Positions 23,446 to 34,836 of a DNA stretch of 64,000 nucleotides are shown here, piece after piece. The stretch's first letter is position 1, and every line of letters starts with the position of its first letter. The stretch is from Globisporangium splendens. Taxonomy: Eukaryota; Oomycota; Peronosporomycetes; Pythiales; Pythiaceae. The notes beneath the pieces are model-generated. The model did no database searches, was not told where the DNA came from, and saw nothing but the letters and a program-made list of their open reading frames with translations. The stretch lies in assembly GCA_006386115.1 (NCBI GenBank), contig VFIW01000022.1:516643-580642 (forward strand). The letters run 5' to 3'. The translations under genes were made by a program, and so were the position numbers.

Positions 23446-25504
23446 CTATGTGCGAATGCTGAGCCGCAGCTTCCGTCCTTCTTCGGCCATCTTGTCCACG
23501 CCGTACTTCTCAATGTAGTCGAGCACCTCTTGCTCGGTGGACTCAAGCGCGAGTTTGCCGAGTTTAATATGCTAATCACACCGAACACAACGAATAGAAA
23601 CATACCAGTGGGTTTACAACACATAGAACAAAATGGTCCACATCAGAAAGACATACCTTGGCGACTGCACGACGCAGATCGGACGTGAAGATACCCGGAG
23701 CGACCGCGAAACGCACACAGAGTTTCGTGGTAAACTGTCTTGGGAGGAGGCCGCCCTTGACGTTGCTCTGGATGTACCCGACGCGGTTCTTCTCGACAAA
23801 CGAGTGGCGCTTGCTCTTTTGCACTTGCTTGCTCGCTTCGACTTCGGCGAGTAGCGCCTCGAGCTCGTCCTCCTTGATGTCCGCATTCGACTCGTGCACG
23901 CGCTCCAAGTACGTGCGCCAGCGCTCGAGGTCGCCCTCGGCCTTCCACGAGGACACGACTTCGGTGTACAGCATCTCTTCACGGAATCGCGTCATGGCTT
24001 CGTCTTCACGACGCGACAGCAGGATGCGGTGGCTCAGGTCCCTGCGTTCCTTTGCGAGAACCGTGTTCGAGTCCTGGTACAACGACACCGTGTGCAGCTT
24101 GCCACCAAAGGAGCTGCTGAGCAGGATGAGCCCTTCAGCGGGAGCAATCGGGATGCGCACGATGCGCTTTGTGTCCAGCGCTGCATCAAACATCGTTCGA
24201 CTCATGCCCTTCGTGGCGACGGACACAGCACCGCCGATCATGCAGCGGATCTGGTTGAACAGAAACGCCTGGCCAACAATGTGGATGCGCAGGTACGGCT
24301 CGCCATAGAAATTGTGGATCAGACTACCCGTGCACGAGTAGATAGAGCGGCGATGACGAGGCAGCGACTTCCGAGCGGTCTCTTCTTCGTTTTCAAACTG
24401 ATTGGAGCCTGGGCGTTGCTCGTCCGAGTCTTGATCCTCGTCATCTTCATACTCGCTTGCTTCATCATCCATGGCAGCAGCAACCGCATCTTCGTCGATC
24501 TCTTCGTCGATCTCTTCGTCGATCTCTTCGTCTCCTTCGCCGCTCACTGCGCCAGCAGCTCGCTGAGCGCGCAGCAGACGCATCTTGGCGTGCTCCTTGT
24601 AGAAATACGACCGCGCTTTTGTGAAATTGTGGAAGTCGTGGATGCCTTCGTAGCGCTTGACTGCGCGACAAAACTCCTCGACGACTTCGTCCAAGTCGGT
24701 CGCGTCGGCATTCAAGATGCTCTTTTGCAGGAACGAGAGCGGCATGAAGTACTCGTACTCGCGGAGCACGCAGTTCTTGCGCGCATCGAATCGCTTGTTC
24801 ACGCGTGTGCAGGAAAAAACACGGATCGTTGGCGGCAGCGACGCGTTCAGAGCCTCCGCCAGTCCTTTCACTCGCCCAGTGGCAGGATCCACTTGCTTTT
24901 CTTCGTCAATCAGCAATTTACCGGAAAACTAGGAAGCAAAAGCACACACAGAACATATCCAATTAGACCAAGCGATTGCTGACGCAACACACATGCAGTG
25001 CATGCATATAACAGAAATGCAACGTACCACAATGCACCCAGCGTGCACGCCCTTGTCGGTGCGACTGCTTCGCGACCAGTCGATCTTGCCGAGGTCTTCG
25101 AAGTTGGACTCGCGCATGGCGCCGGCATTGAAGATCGCATGCCGCAGCTCGTGCTCGATGGTCTGCACGTTGTTGTTCAGCTGCACGCCGTGGTAGCCCG
25201 TGCCGGAGTAGCCCGCCACGATCGCGATCTTGCGCTTCACCAGCTTGTCGCCGTCCGCATTCGTTGGCGCTGTCCCTACAGGCTCGGTTGCCGGCTCGCG
25301 TCTGCGGCGCTTGTCCGATGACGTGGAGAGCGATGACGCGCCGCCGCTACCCAATCCAGTGAGCGGGTTCCACCACGCGCGCCGCGCATGCGCCGCCGTC
25401 GAGGCACGCAGCGACGTGGCGCCTGCCGAGCGCATCCGCAGCATCGAGAGCATCGAGCGCAACTCCAAATGCGCATTCGTCCTGCCCAATCGAGTGAAAA
25501 CCAT
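23446..25504 (-). CDS. PUS1: tRNA pseudouridine synthase Pus1 (TruA family)
   Basis: First ATG at 25504 (MVFTRLGRTNAHLELRS), followed by Arg/Ala/Ser-rich sequence that could be a mitochondrial presequence. The TruA core starts KRKIAIVAGYSGTGYHGVQ and has the catalytic Asp in SRSSRTDKGVHAG. After an intron, the second large exon (24930-23650) has FSGKLL, RVFSCTRVNKRFDARKNC, the insert described below, IHIVGQAFLFNQIRCMIGG and an insert-rich C-terminal part. The last exon (to 23446) ends KLRLSIRT. The enzyme converts specific tRNA uridines to pseudouridine. An Asp/Glu insert (24430-24560) contains 12-base tandem repeats. Diverges from GcvH across 375 bp. Confidence 0.9.
24480..24535. repeat. 12-bp tandem repeat coding Asp/Glu/Ile
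   Basis: Unit like gatctcttcgtc repeated at least three times in phase within PUS1, encoding EEID-type repeats in an acidic loop between conserved parts of the domain. Confidence 0.75.
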
Positions 25505-25546
25505 GAACGTACTGCCAGCTACCTGAATACAAGACCTCAATCAGGT

Positions 25547-25569
25547 GGTTTTTATCTGGGATAAAAACC
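25547..25569. promoter_or_regulatory. perfect 10-bp inverted repeat in divergent promoter
   Basis: GGTTTTTATC, a three-base TGG loop and GATAAAAACC, 43 bp upstream of the PUS1 ATG and about 310 bp upstream of GcvH. It could be a protein-binding palindrome or an RNA hairpin in a 5' leader. Function unknown. Confidence 0.4.
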
Positions 25570-25879
25570 CACTGTGCTGAAAAAACCTCGCGACGCTTCT
25601 GTAGTACAACCCTCTAGCTTGTACACATGTGAATTTCAAGTATTTAGTATAAAATGATAGCTGCATTTAGTCGAGACGTATAAAAACGCTTCTGACGTTA
25701 TATAAGCTATACTTGTGGTCAGTTGACATATTGCTGCTATAAACAGGGTACTTCCCACAATGTCCTGAGGTTGAAAATGTGAGTCGATGACGGTGGTGTT
25801 GACTTGCGCTGGCGCTCGTCGGTTGCTGCTCACTTCTCCAAGACCCGCCCGCCGCGAATCCTCTTCCTCTTCATTGACC

Positions 25880-26646
25880 ATGTTGGCGCTCCGTGTGGCT
25901 TCGGCGTTCTCCAAGACCTCCTCCCGCGCTGCCTCGTGGCGCATGGCGGCGCAGCGCCCGGCGTCCGTCGCGCTCTTCTCCACCAAGTACACCAAGCAGC
26001 ACGAGTACATCACGCTGAACGGCAAGGAAGGCACCATCGGCATCACGGACTTCGCACAGAACTCGCTCGGCGACGTCGTGTTTGTCGACTTGCCAGCCGT
26101 CGGTGACTCCTTCGCCAAGGGGTACGTCTTGCGCTAATTTGCGCTTACTCTTTCTAATGAAACGCGGTTGCGGCATGTCGGTGCGTGGTGTGCATGATGC
26201 TGACAATGGCTGTTGTTTTTGTGTGAGTAGTGACGTTTTTGGTGCCGTTGAATCGGTGAAGGCTGCCAGTGACGTGTACTTGCCAGCGTCGGGCAAGATC
26301 ATTGCTGTGAACGAGGTACATACTGCACAGCATGTGTTTATGCAACGCGAGACTGGTTCTGACGCATTGGTTTTCTACTTGTCTGTTGCTTTTGTTGTAA
26401 AGGAATTGGGCGAAAACCCTCACTTGGTTAACGAAGAAGCGATGAGCGGCGGCTGGTTCGTCAAGATCGAGGTGCGTAGCTCATTTATCTCTACTGCAGC
26501 ATGGCACTTGACGCCGTGAAATCTCACTGTATCCATCTGTGCATTGATGATCTCTTCTTTGTCGTCAGTTGGAAAACGAATCGGACCTGGATGACCTCTT
26601 GGACGAAGCCGCGTACAAGGAACTCTGCGACAGCGAGGACCACTAA
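25880..26646 (+). CDS. GCSH: glycine cleavage system H protein, mitochondrial, four exons
   Basis: Lipoyl carrier of the glycine decarboxylase complex. It begins with an Arg/Ser/Ala presequence ([20 protein letters not shown]) and then [35 protein letters not shown]. Exon 2 has [18 protein letters not shown], with the lipoyl Lys in ESVKA. Exon 3 has [14 protein letters not shown] and GGWFVKIE, and the last exon ends [17 protein letters not shown] (stop 26644-26646). All four exons join in phase with GT/AG ends. The upstream frame is open to 25787, but the ATG at 25880 gives the targeting peptide. Confidence 0.95.
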
Positions 26647-26738
26647 GCAGTTCATCCTACAATGCTTTCCATTTCCCGTATGGAGCGCACCGTCGGTGGT
26701 AGCTATTCGCCACTTCAAGTACACATCCATGCATCTCT

Positions 26739-27058
26739 CCAATTCCATTCCCTCTCTACCAATTTAAACCGTTTTTTCCTCTGCAAATATACGCATAGAA
26801 AGTTTCCAGAGCAAACCAATGCATCCTCACATATCTTTCTCCATTCCCTTGGTCTCCCTCCTCGTGTCAGCGAGGGCATTAGGCATGTTGCACCACTTGC
26901 CCATTCGCTTGTGGTGGTCCAAACCACCAATGTTGACCCCATCCAATCATGTGACCATCATTCCGAGGCAGCACCACATCCAATCAGACCATCACTCCAA
27001 CAATATGTCAGAGATCCTACTATCATTGGTAGAAATTCGAATCCTATTTTCGACCAAT
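26739..27058. promoter_or_regulatory. cluster of eight CCAAT/ATTGG motifs upstream of HemK
   Basis: CCAAT begins at 26739, 26759, 26816, 26927, 26943, 26980 and 27054; the reverse form ATTGG at 27025. Eight in 320 bp against about 0.6 expected by base chance. The HemK start is at 27107. CCAAT is the NF-Y site, and NF-YB is encoded at 45009. A palindromic TGGTGG/CCACCA pair lies at about 26911-26928. Confidence 0.45.
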
Positions 27059-27106
27059 GGAACGTCCTATCCATCAAGCTGCTGCCCTCAATCTGATCAT
27101 GTGATC

Positions 27107-28347
27107 ATGTGGACGTTGTGGCGACGACGGAATGCGGCGACGGCTGCTGTCTCTGCGGCGCGTGCGCTCGCTGCTTGTCGTCGTTACAATGGCGCACATG
27201 TGCGCTGCATCCACAGTCAGCAGTTAGTGCGCGAAGCGCTGCAGGAAGCGCGCAAACGGCTCCAGTCCGCTTCGACTTGTGGTGCTGCGACCACCAGCAA
27301 TACGAATGACGCCAAGCCGCTGCTCACAAACGCATTGCGACCGCCACTGGCGTCCAGCAATGACGTGTTCCTGCATCTCGACCGACAGGTACTGTCCTGC
27401 ACTTTGCGTTGTTGATTGTAGTGCAATAGAGAAGAAGCTAACGCATGACTCGCTGTATGCGGCAGCTCACTTCGGACGAGGCGCACATCCTGACGCAGTT
27501 TCTCGAGCGTCGCTGCAATGGAGAACCTCTCGCGTACATCATTGGCAAGAAGGAGTTCTGGTCGCTCGAGTTCCGTGTATCACCAAGCACACTCATCCCG
27601 CGCAGCGACAGCGAAGTGCTCATCGAAACGCTCGTGGAGCAGTACCCAGACAAGCGCACAGCAAAGCTCCGCATTCTTGATCTTGGTACCGGTTCGGGCT
27701 GCTTGCTGCTCTCAGCATTGTCCGAGTTTCCGCTCGCCTCGGGTGTGGGGCTCGACATCTCCGCAGATGCTCTCGAGGTCGCGCGAGCGAACGCAGCGGC
27801 TCATGGTCTCACTGATCGTGCACAGTTCGTCCAATATGACATGCAGCACCTTTCTAGGCTCGGCAATCGCGTTGCGGCACAAGACGCTGCATCCATAGAG
27901 AAGCAGCTGTACCAACAGCTTGACGTCATCCTGTGCAACCCGCCGTACATCCCGCGTGACGAGCTTCATCTCGTGGCAGACGACGTGCTCGCGTACGAGC
28001 CGCACCTCGCACTCTTCTCCGACGGTCCCAATGCTGCTTCTGGAGCTTCCCAGAAGGACTGTGAAGCTATAGCCCAACAGCAAGAAGAGGTCGATTGCCT
28101 AGAAGAAACAGACCCGGAGGGGCTTCGCATGTATCGCTACATACAGCAAAGCGTCGTGCATCTCTTCCGTCCCGATGGGAGAACCACACTGCTGTTCGAA
28201 ATCGGCTCGGAAGCACAAGCGAAGGCCGTCCAGGCGCTCTTTGCGCCATCATCGCCTGCACTCACGTTCGAGCGCATGCTGATCGACGGACAGGGGCGAC
28301 ACCGAGGTTTGCTCTTCCAGGGTCGTAGGCAGGTTCGTGACCAATGA
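27107..28347 (+). CDS. HEMK1: HemK/PrmC release-factor glutamine methyltransferase, probably mitochondrial
   Basis: Exon 1 starts MWTLWRRRNAATAAVSAARA, a likely mitochondrial presequence, and ends FLHLDRQ at a GTACTG donor. Exon 2 resumes LTSDEAHILTQFLERRCNG and EPLAYIIGKKEFW, the PrmC N-terminal domain signature, then FRVSPSTLIPRSDSEVL. The SAM motif is LDLGTGSGCLLLSAL and the catalytic NPPY motif is LCNPPYIPRDEL, followed by LAYEPHLALF. An insert of about 30 residues follows (28035-28105). PrmC enzymes methylate the GGQ glutamine of release factors; mitochondrial HEMK1 does this for organellar factors. Localisation is inferred. Confidence 0.9.
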
Positions 28348-28455
28348 AAATAGAAAAATGGTTGTGATCGCTCGCTTTCTGTCGTTTTCTTTCCACGTTT
28401 CTGCTGCGCTGCTGGATCCTCACTGCCGCAGAAAAGCACAAAGAGAGAAGGAGGC

Positions 28456-29804
28456 ATGAAAGAAAGCCTGGCAGCACGTCAGGCTGCGCTGCTGAAGCAA
28501 AACGCAGAGCTCAACGAGCAGGTCGAAGCCATTGAGCAGCGTCGCCAGCAGCAGCTTGTCGGTGCGTCGACGCATTTTCGAGGATCATCTTCCAGTGCAG
28601 TACCAAAAGCTGACGAGTATGCAACCGAGGATCGACGGCACCAGGACGTAGACAACCATGACGAAGCAGAACAAGATGACGATGACGCGCAAGACGTTGC
28701 GTCTTCGCGTGGAGGGCGGGGGAAAGCGAAGCAGGTCACGCTGAAGATGGATCTGAGTGCATCCATCGACTCGTTCAGCTCCGCACTAAACGACAATGAG
28801 CCACAGCCAAGAGTGAGAAACCGCGCCACCACCGCTCCATAAAGCGTCAGAGTTCTGCATCCGAGAAGGAAGAGAATGTCAATAGCAGCAAGAGCCAAAG
28901 CGCGCTCGCCCACAATGGACAAGGCGACAAAGTGGAGACTCCCGAGGAACTCGGCATGGAAGCCGCGGTGCGCTACCAGAAAGCGCGGCTTCGCGTGCTG
29001 CAGGACGAAGCCGATTCCGCGAACGCTCACGTCAAAGAACTGGTAAAAATCTGTGCTGCTGAGTGCAAGTTAAGTTCATGGATTTGACTCAATACTCTTT
29101 GTGGCTTTCAATACTCACAGGAAGCCTCGCGTGCTGTCCCACAAGCCCAAATGGACGAGTTGAAAGCCGAAAATGGCATTCTTGCCAAGAAATCCCAGCA
29201 AACGCAGCAATTGCTCGAGAAACAAAAAGAACTCTCGTATGGAAGACACCTCTGCTGTTGCTTACATGTATCTCCTTCGTATTAGTCATATTTACGACCG
29301 ATTTCTTTGCACATCACCTTGTAGAGCGGCTCAAGAAGCCAAGCAGCGCCTTCTCGAGTCGCAATTGGCGGCCACGCAGGCGAAAGCCGACGAGATCCAG
29401 CGGTCCGAGAAGCAGGCGTCGCAGCAATTCCGGTCCAAGGACGTGCGTCTGAACCGCGCGCTCGAGGAGCTCGAAAAGGTGAAGGCACAGCTGCAGCAGG
29501 AAAAGAAAGCGCTCGACAAGGAGGTGGTCACGAAAAGTGAGTACGAGAGCGTCGTGAAGGAGAACAAGAAGCTCGAGAAGCAGAAAAGCGAGCTGCTCGT
29601 CGCGTTCAAGAAGCAGATGAAGCTCATCGATCTGCTCAAGCGGCAGCGCATCCACATGGAGGTGAGGTGTCCTGACTTGGTCCCTGGTTCTGAAAGCTCC
29701 CTGGAGATAATTGACTTCATCTACTCTTGTTGTGCCGCGTGCAGGCTGCAAAGATGCTGTCGTTCACAGAAGAAGAGTTCAGTAAAACACTCGAGCTCGG
29801 GTAA
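28456..29804 (+). CDS. TEX9: TEX9-like coiled-coil protein, multi-exon
   Basis: Starts MKESLAARQAALLKQNAEL, followed by an acidic linker. Later segments carry YQKARLRVLQDEADSANAH, QMDELKAENGILAKK, a long coiled coil (29330-29660) and the diagnostic end: SELLVAFKKQMKLIDLLKRQ, then AAKMLSFTEEEFSKTLELG, nearly as in animal TEX9. TEX9 is linked to centriolar satellites and cilia, which fits a flagellate life stage. Introns lie near 29043-29122, 29239-29325 and 29660-29745. Between 28812 and 28851 the frame changes. A 38-nt GTGAGA...CAG segment would join the frames in phase, but it is half the usual intron length here; a missing base is the alternative. Confidence 0.82.
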
Positions 29805-29866
29805 AAAGTCGCAGAATTGCACATTTCCACGTTCCCATTATGGAAAAGCGTCCAAATCAAAAAGTT

Positions 29867-32115
29867 CTACTCCAGGTGCAAGATCTCCTTTTGCAGCGCA
29901 AACTGCACCTCGAACCGCTGCGCTTCGAGTACGCGCGTGAGTTCCATCTAATGACAGGTAATGCAAGCAAAAAGCGTTAGCATATCGGAAAAAGTACTCC
30001 CATGCAAAACACAATGCGTCCTCACCTTTTTCTCGTTGAGGTAGTGGTACGCTCGCAAATGGGCTTCCTGGAGCACTTCGACTTGTGAAATACTGAGTCC
30101 GTCCGCTGGTTGGAGCTCCGCATCGGTTGCAGACGACGCGATCACGAAACTCTCGACGGCGATGTCGAGTTCGTCCGCCATGGGGAACGTGCGATGGAAG
30201 ATTGCGCTCAGTTTGTGGTACGACATGGAGGAAGACGACCCCGAGTGTCCTTGCTGCTCATCCGATGACGAGAGCGACGACTCTGCGTCAGCCTCTGTCA
30301 CGGCGGCAGCAGCAATTTTGTCAACCTTCGTGTTTGCGATCTCTGGTCTCTTCGAGTCGGACAACGTGCTCGGTTCTGGTTGCTTTTGTAACTTGAGGTT
30401 TGTCGTGAGTGGCAGCGAGGACGCGGCCGAATGGACAGGAGGAACCACAGACCGTTCTGTTGCCACATTATTCCTACTCGCGCTTTTCAAAGCTGTCGTC
30501 TTCTTCTGTGGTTGCCTTGATTTTGGCTGCGTTGTGGTCCTGCTCTTGTTCTCCGGAATCGAGAGCTTTCTCCCTGGTTTACACGAAGCAAACACGAACA
30601 CAACCATTATTAGTGCATGCCATCGTCAGCACCAACTCGACCAAAACTGCAGTCGAATAGAGAGCAAGAACGTACGATTCTTCTTCTTCGTTGCACTCTG
30701 CCATTCGCTTTGCGTATCCTCATCGTCCTGAGCTTCAATGTGCACGGCTTCAGCAGTCAGTTGAGTGGGAACTGTAAGTGCTTCCTGTTCGTCCTCGCTC
30801 AGCGATAGCGCGATCTCTTGATCAAGCTTCGTCTCCTGCACCGTCACCTCGGTCGATTTGCTATCATGATGACCTGGCGTTGCCTTCTTCTTTGGTTTCT
30901 TCTTCTTCTTCTTGCTGCTGTCCGTCTTCTTCTCCTGTTTTGTCGATGTCAAAGACGATGCAATCAGCTCCTTCTCTGCTGCGAGACTCCGTTCGGCTGC
31001 CTCCAAGTTCATTTCGGCAAGTCTGCGCTGCAAAAGATCCATGATCGCCGTGGACACGCGAGCACGTTTTCCCACCTCGATCGCCGTCATCCCAACCTTG
31101 TTCTTAATGGACACATCCACCTGAACGGCGCTTTCAGTGAGGCGTTCTACCGCTTTGGTGTTCTGACTCAGCACAGCAAAATGAAGCGCTGTATTTCCCG
31201 CTGCGACCTCTGCAGCGTTCACTTGCTCGTGCGAATGCAGCAGCAGCAACCGCACGATCTCGTCACTCGCAGCCATCAGCTCGTCTCGGCCTTTAGGTGC
31301 GACTCCGTCACTCAAGCGAGCAGCGCACATGAGCGCATTCATTCCGTTGGCGTTTCCATACGAGACATTCGCGTTGAGGATTGTCAGTAAAACGCGTACA
31401 GCGCTGACATTCTTTGCAACACACGCCATCATGAGAGCTGTTTAAACAGCAGACAGCAACATTAAGCACAGTAAGACGATCAGTAAGCGCTCAACAATAT
31501 AGCTAAGTCCAAGCAGCAGAGGTACGTACGTGTGTCTCCGTTGATATTGGGGGCATCCACGATCGCTTTGAGCTTTTCCTGGCGCTCTGGTGTCGCAGTC
31601 AGTTCCTCCATGACGAGCGACTACGCAGACAGCATTCCATCACATCCATTGAGTCTGTGGGCAAATATGTGCATGCATTGCGTCTCTTCAAAGCTACTCA
31701 CGTTCTTCGACATCGCGGCCAAGTGGAGCACTGTCGTTCGGTTCGGCACCGTCGCGCACGAGACGTTTGTGGTGGCATCCGCCACGAGCCCCACCAGATC
31801 GGCTCGTCCTGCGCGTCGCATGATTCCAAACACGGAACAAACAATTAGCAGTGACATCACCACATACATACAAGCATGTCTTGTCATATGCAAGCACGCA
31901 CCACAGGCGCAGACACTCATCAAGATGCTCCATCCGGTCGCGTTCGGCTGGTCCAAGTCCACATGTTTGTCGCAGAAGAACTTGCCGCACGTCTCAGAGT
32001 CCGCGAATTCCACGAGGCGATGCGCAAACTCCTGCGCCTTTGCAGCAGCAGCAGCAGTCGTGGTGGTGTCTACGACAGCCGCATTCTCCAGCAGAGCTGC
32101 TCGCATTGCCGCCAT
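29867..32115 (-). CDS. ankyrin-repeat protein with Lys-rich and acidic linker, multi-exon
   Basis: Exon 1 starts MAAMRAALLENAAVVDTT. Ankyrin units are spread over exons: TVLHLAAMSKN, NGMNALMCAARLSD, AAGNTALHFAVLSQN and KVGMTAIEVGKRA. A Lys block (KKKKKKPKKK, about 30905) and acidic/Gln stretches follow. The exon from about 30580 has YHKLSAIFHRTFPMADEL and LQEAHLRAYHYLNEKK, and a last small exon (ending 29867) gives MELTRVLEAQRFEVQF and LHLE. The final stop lies 62 bp from the end of TEX9 on the other strand. Ankyrin repeats bind proteins; no catalytic domain was seen. I do not recognise a named ortholog. Confidence 0.75.
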
Positions 32116-32567
32116 TGATGGGTGTCAAAAAGTGCGCAATTGGCTGGTTGGTGTCAGAATCAGATGTGGCATCAGACAGAGTCAGGTTGTAAGGTGACAC
32201 GAAGGTAGCGAAATGTTATCGTACTTTAGTGGGGAAAGTGTACCCATTTCATGCGGATCCGTTTCAGAAAAACGAGAAAGGCAACATGGGGGGAGCATGC
32301 GTTTATTATTGTAAACGCGAAGGGAGAGAGAGAGACGTTATGTGGCTCTGGCAGCACACTGAAAGCAAGCATTGAGAGAAAGAGTGCGTCTCTGCACTGT
32401 CGCGTGCGCCGTGTTCTTCCCTGCAGCCGCCGATCGTGCGTCTTTGCGTAAGTGTAGTTTCCTCACGAAGAGCTCGCGAGCGCTTCTTCTGAAGCGAGTC
32501 TTCGCTTTCTGTCACTACTGCTGAGGCTAATCGAGGCAAACGAACTGTATCAGAGCATTAGGTCACC
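32116..32567. other. divergent promoter interval, ANK protein / SYP7
   Basis: 452 bp between two starts on opposite strands. No gene. A GA-rich stretch lies at 32317-32335. Confidence 0.4.
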
Positions 32568-33829
32568 ATGAGTCGAGAACTCGATGGGCTGCTCGACAAG
32601 CTGACCAAGATCAACAATGAGATGGGCGGTGAGGAAGGTCGCAAGAAGAAGGGCAGAGACGGCGGCGACCGCTTCCACAACCTGAAAACCCAAGTAGCCG
32701 AGCGTCTGCATCGACTCAAATTCGTAAGCCAAGCTCTCATCTTCTGTGCTTGCGTGCGTCTGCCATGAAACTGAACGCCCTTTCTCTGCCATGATCATGG
32801 ATTAGAACTTGCAAGATCCAGAACAGCAATCCGCCAAGAGGAACAAACACCCACGAGAAGCGATCCGGAGGCAGCAAGAGATACGAGAAGACATTCGACT
32901 CGTTGGACAGGATATCGAAGAGCTCGAGACGAGCTACGAGCAAGAACTGAAGAAGAAAAAGGTAAAATGCCTATCATCATGTAAAAGACATTCACGCCTC
33001 GCTGACAAACGCATCTACTTGCTTGTATGAAGAGCAAATTCCCGCCAGCCGAGCTGCAGATTCGAAAAGAGATTGTCGAGCAGTACTCTTCCGAGTTTGC
33101 GTTCATCAAAGAACTCGCGACTGCGGGGTATCGCGCTCCAGGTGCTGGTCGGTCCTCGTTTGATCGCACGGAGGTCGCGTCCACGGTCGGTAATTTCGAA
33201 GGCAGCGCGTTCTTCACTGGCGGCCACGGTCATGGAGGAGGAGGGGGGGGCTATGTTGGTGGAGGAGGGAGTGGCGAAGGCGGGGATGGACCGGGCCAGG
33301 AAGAGGTCACCGACGAGCAGCGGGAAGTCATGGTCCAGATCAAACACAACGACCAGCGATTCGTACGTTGCAATGCACCTTCTTTCTGCGTTCGACAATT
33401 CCATAACCCAGAGACAACTCTAAATGGTTGATGTGCTTGTTGTTGTTTGCTGCCGGCAGGACATGATGATTGAGCAAATCGGGAGTGGCGTCCAGGAACT
33501 TGGCCAGTTGGCACGAGGTCTGAACGAGGAGCTCCAGCAGCAGAGCATCATGATTGACGGACTCGAGGAGCGCATCGACACGACACAAGCGCACGGTACA
33601 CAGCGAATCAATTGAATTGTGTGCGTCTCTCTCTCTCTTCGCCTTGACATTAACCCCACGATGTTTTCGTTGTCGCTGTGCAGTCGAGAGCGTGAACATG
33701 AAGATGAAGAAAACACTGGAGAAAGTCGGTCGAAGCGCCGACAAGTGCATGATGGACATGATCTGTCTCATCCTGCTTCTTGGCATCTTGACGGTGGTCT
33801 ACAACATGTTTATCAAGAAGAAGTCTTAA
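32568..33829 (+). CDS. Qc-SNARE, SYP7 type, five exons
   Basis: Membrane-fusion SNARE. Exon 1 (32568-32723) reads MSRELDGLLDKLTKINNEM; exon 2 starts at 32806 with NLQDPEQQSAK; exon 3 has SKFPPAELQIRKEI and a Gly/His-rich insert (33225-33290). The SNARE helix lies in exons 4-5: MIEQIGSGVQELGQLARGLN, then EELQQQSIMIDGLEERID, with a central Gln in the expected zero-layer region, and VNMKMKKTLEKVG. A C-terminal transmembrane anchor follows (MICLILLLGILTVVYNMF). Gln layer and end arrangement match plant SYP71-73, Qc-SNAREs of the ER/plasma membrane. Stramenopiles share this family with plants; animals and fungi lack it. Confidence 0.85.
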
Positions 33830-34104
33830 ACCACGGAAAGAAATGCATGCTTCATTAACGAATACCACTCACCCTAACTGTCTTGCGTGCGTTTATTAGT
33901 GGAATACCGCTGTGTCTTGCTTTCATTGCGTGATACAGACGGCGCCTTGGTTCCCTTCTCTTGACTTTGTACCTAAGGCAATGGAGAGAGAGTCGTGTGG
34001 TGGCTTGAGTAATGCTCCCATGCTATGGGTAGAATCATCACTGCACGAAATGGATGACGGATGGCTGAGCTTTTGTCTTTTTTCCAATGCGACAGTGTTG
34101 TCTA

Positions 34105-34836
34105 TTACTGAGGACCATAAATTGACGGCCGTGGCGGTGGCGCCATGCCTCTTCCGCCCATGTGCCCCATCGGACCTCCCATCGGCGGTCCGCGCGGTGG
34201 ACCTAACAGCACATAAAGCAAAAAGGAAAGCACGCCATGCACACTCAGTATTAGCAACAGATAATAAAGAGCAGAGAAGTATGTGTGGCGTACCGTGGAA
34301 AGGAGGTGGTCGCATCATGCCAGGGCCGCCTGGCGGCATCATGCCTCTAGGAGGCGGACCGCGCGGAGGATACATGCCTCCAGGCATCCCGCCGCCCATC
34401 CCACCGCCCATCGGTCGTGGCGGTAAAGATCCAGCCGCTGGTGCCGCTCGGAGCCATTCGCCAGCTACATACACGAATAAAACACCATAAACATGCATAG
34501 TGAGTATCCATGAGGCCTCTTGCGCATCTTCACATAAATATAAACAGCGCTCGTAGCCCAACAGAACACACGCGAGTACGTACGCGTCATGATCCCGCCC
34601 TGGCCTGCGAGGAACTGTTCGTAGTAGAGCTTGACATTCTCTCGGTGCTTCCACCCGCGGTTGTGCTGTTTGCGTCCGGCTTGCTGTTCCATTCACAACA
34701 TTACAGCAACCACAGCGTCAGATATCAGGACACAGAGACGAAGGCCGAGCGTGTGCGCACACGACAGCGCGCATGGTTTGCGCACCGAGTCGTGTGTGAG
34801 ATACGTGTCGCAGTAGTCGCAGTAGTAGCGCGGCAT
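34105..34836 (-). CDS. SNRPC: U1 snRNP protein C, four exons
   Basis: Exon 1 from 34836 gives [17 protein letters not shown], the start of the U1-C C2H2 zinc finger. Exon 2 supplies the His part: [20 protein letters not shown], ending GQGGIMT. Exons 3 and 4 form the Pro/Gly/Met-rich tail ([16 protein letters not shown], then [13 protein letters not shown]), ending PSIYGPQ with the stop at 34105-34107. U1-C stabilises U1 snRNP pairing at 5' splice sites. The exon joins keep phase. Size and layout are normal for the family. Confidence 0.93.
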
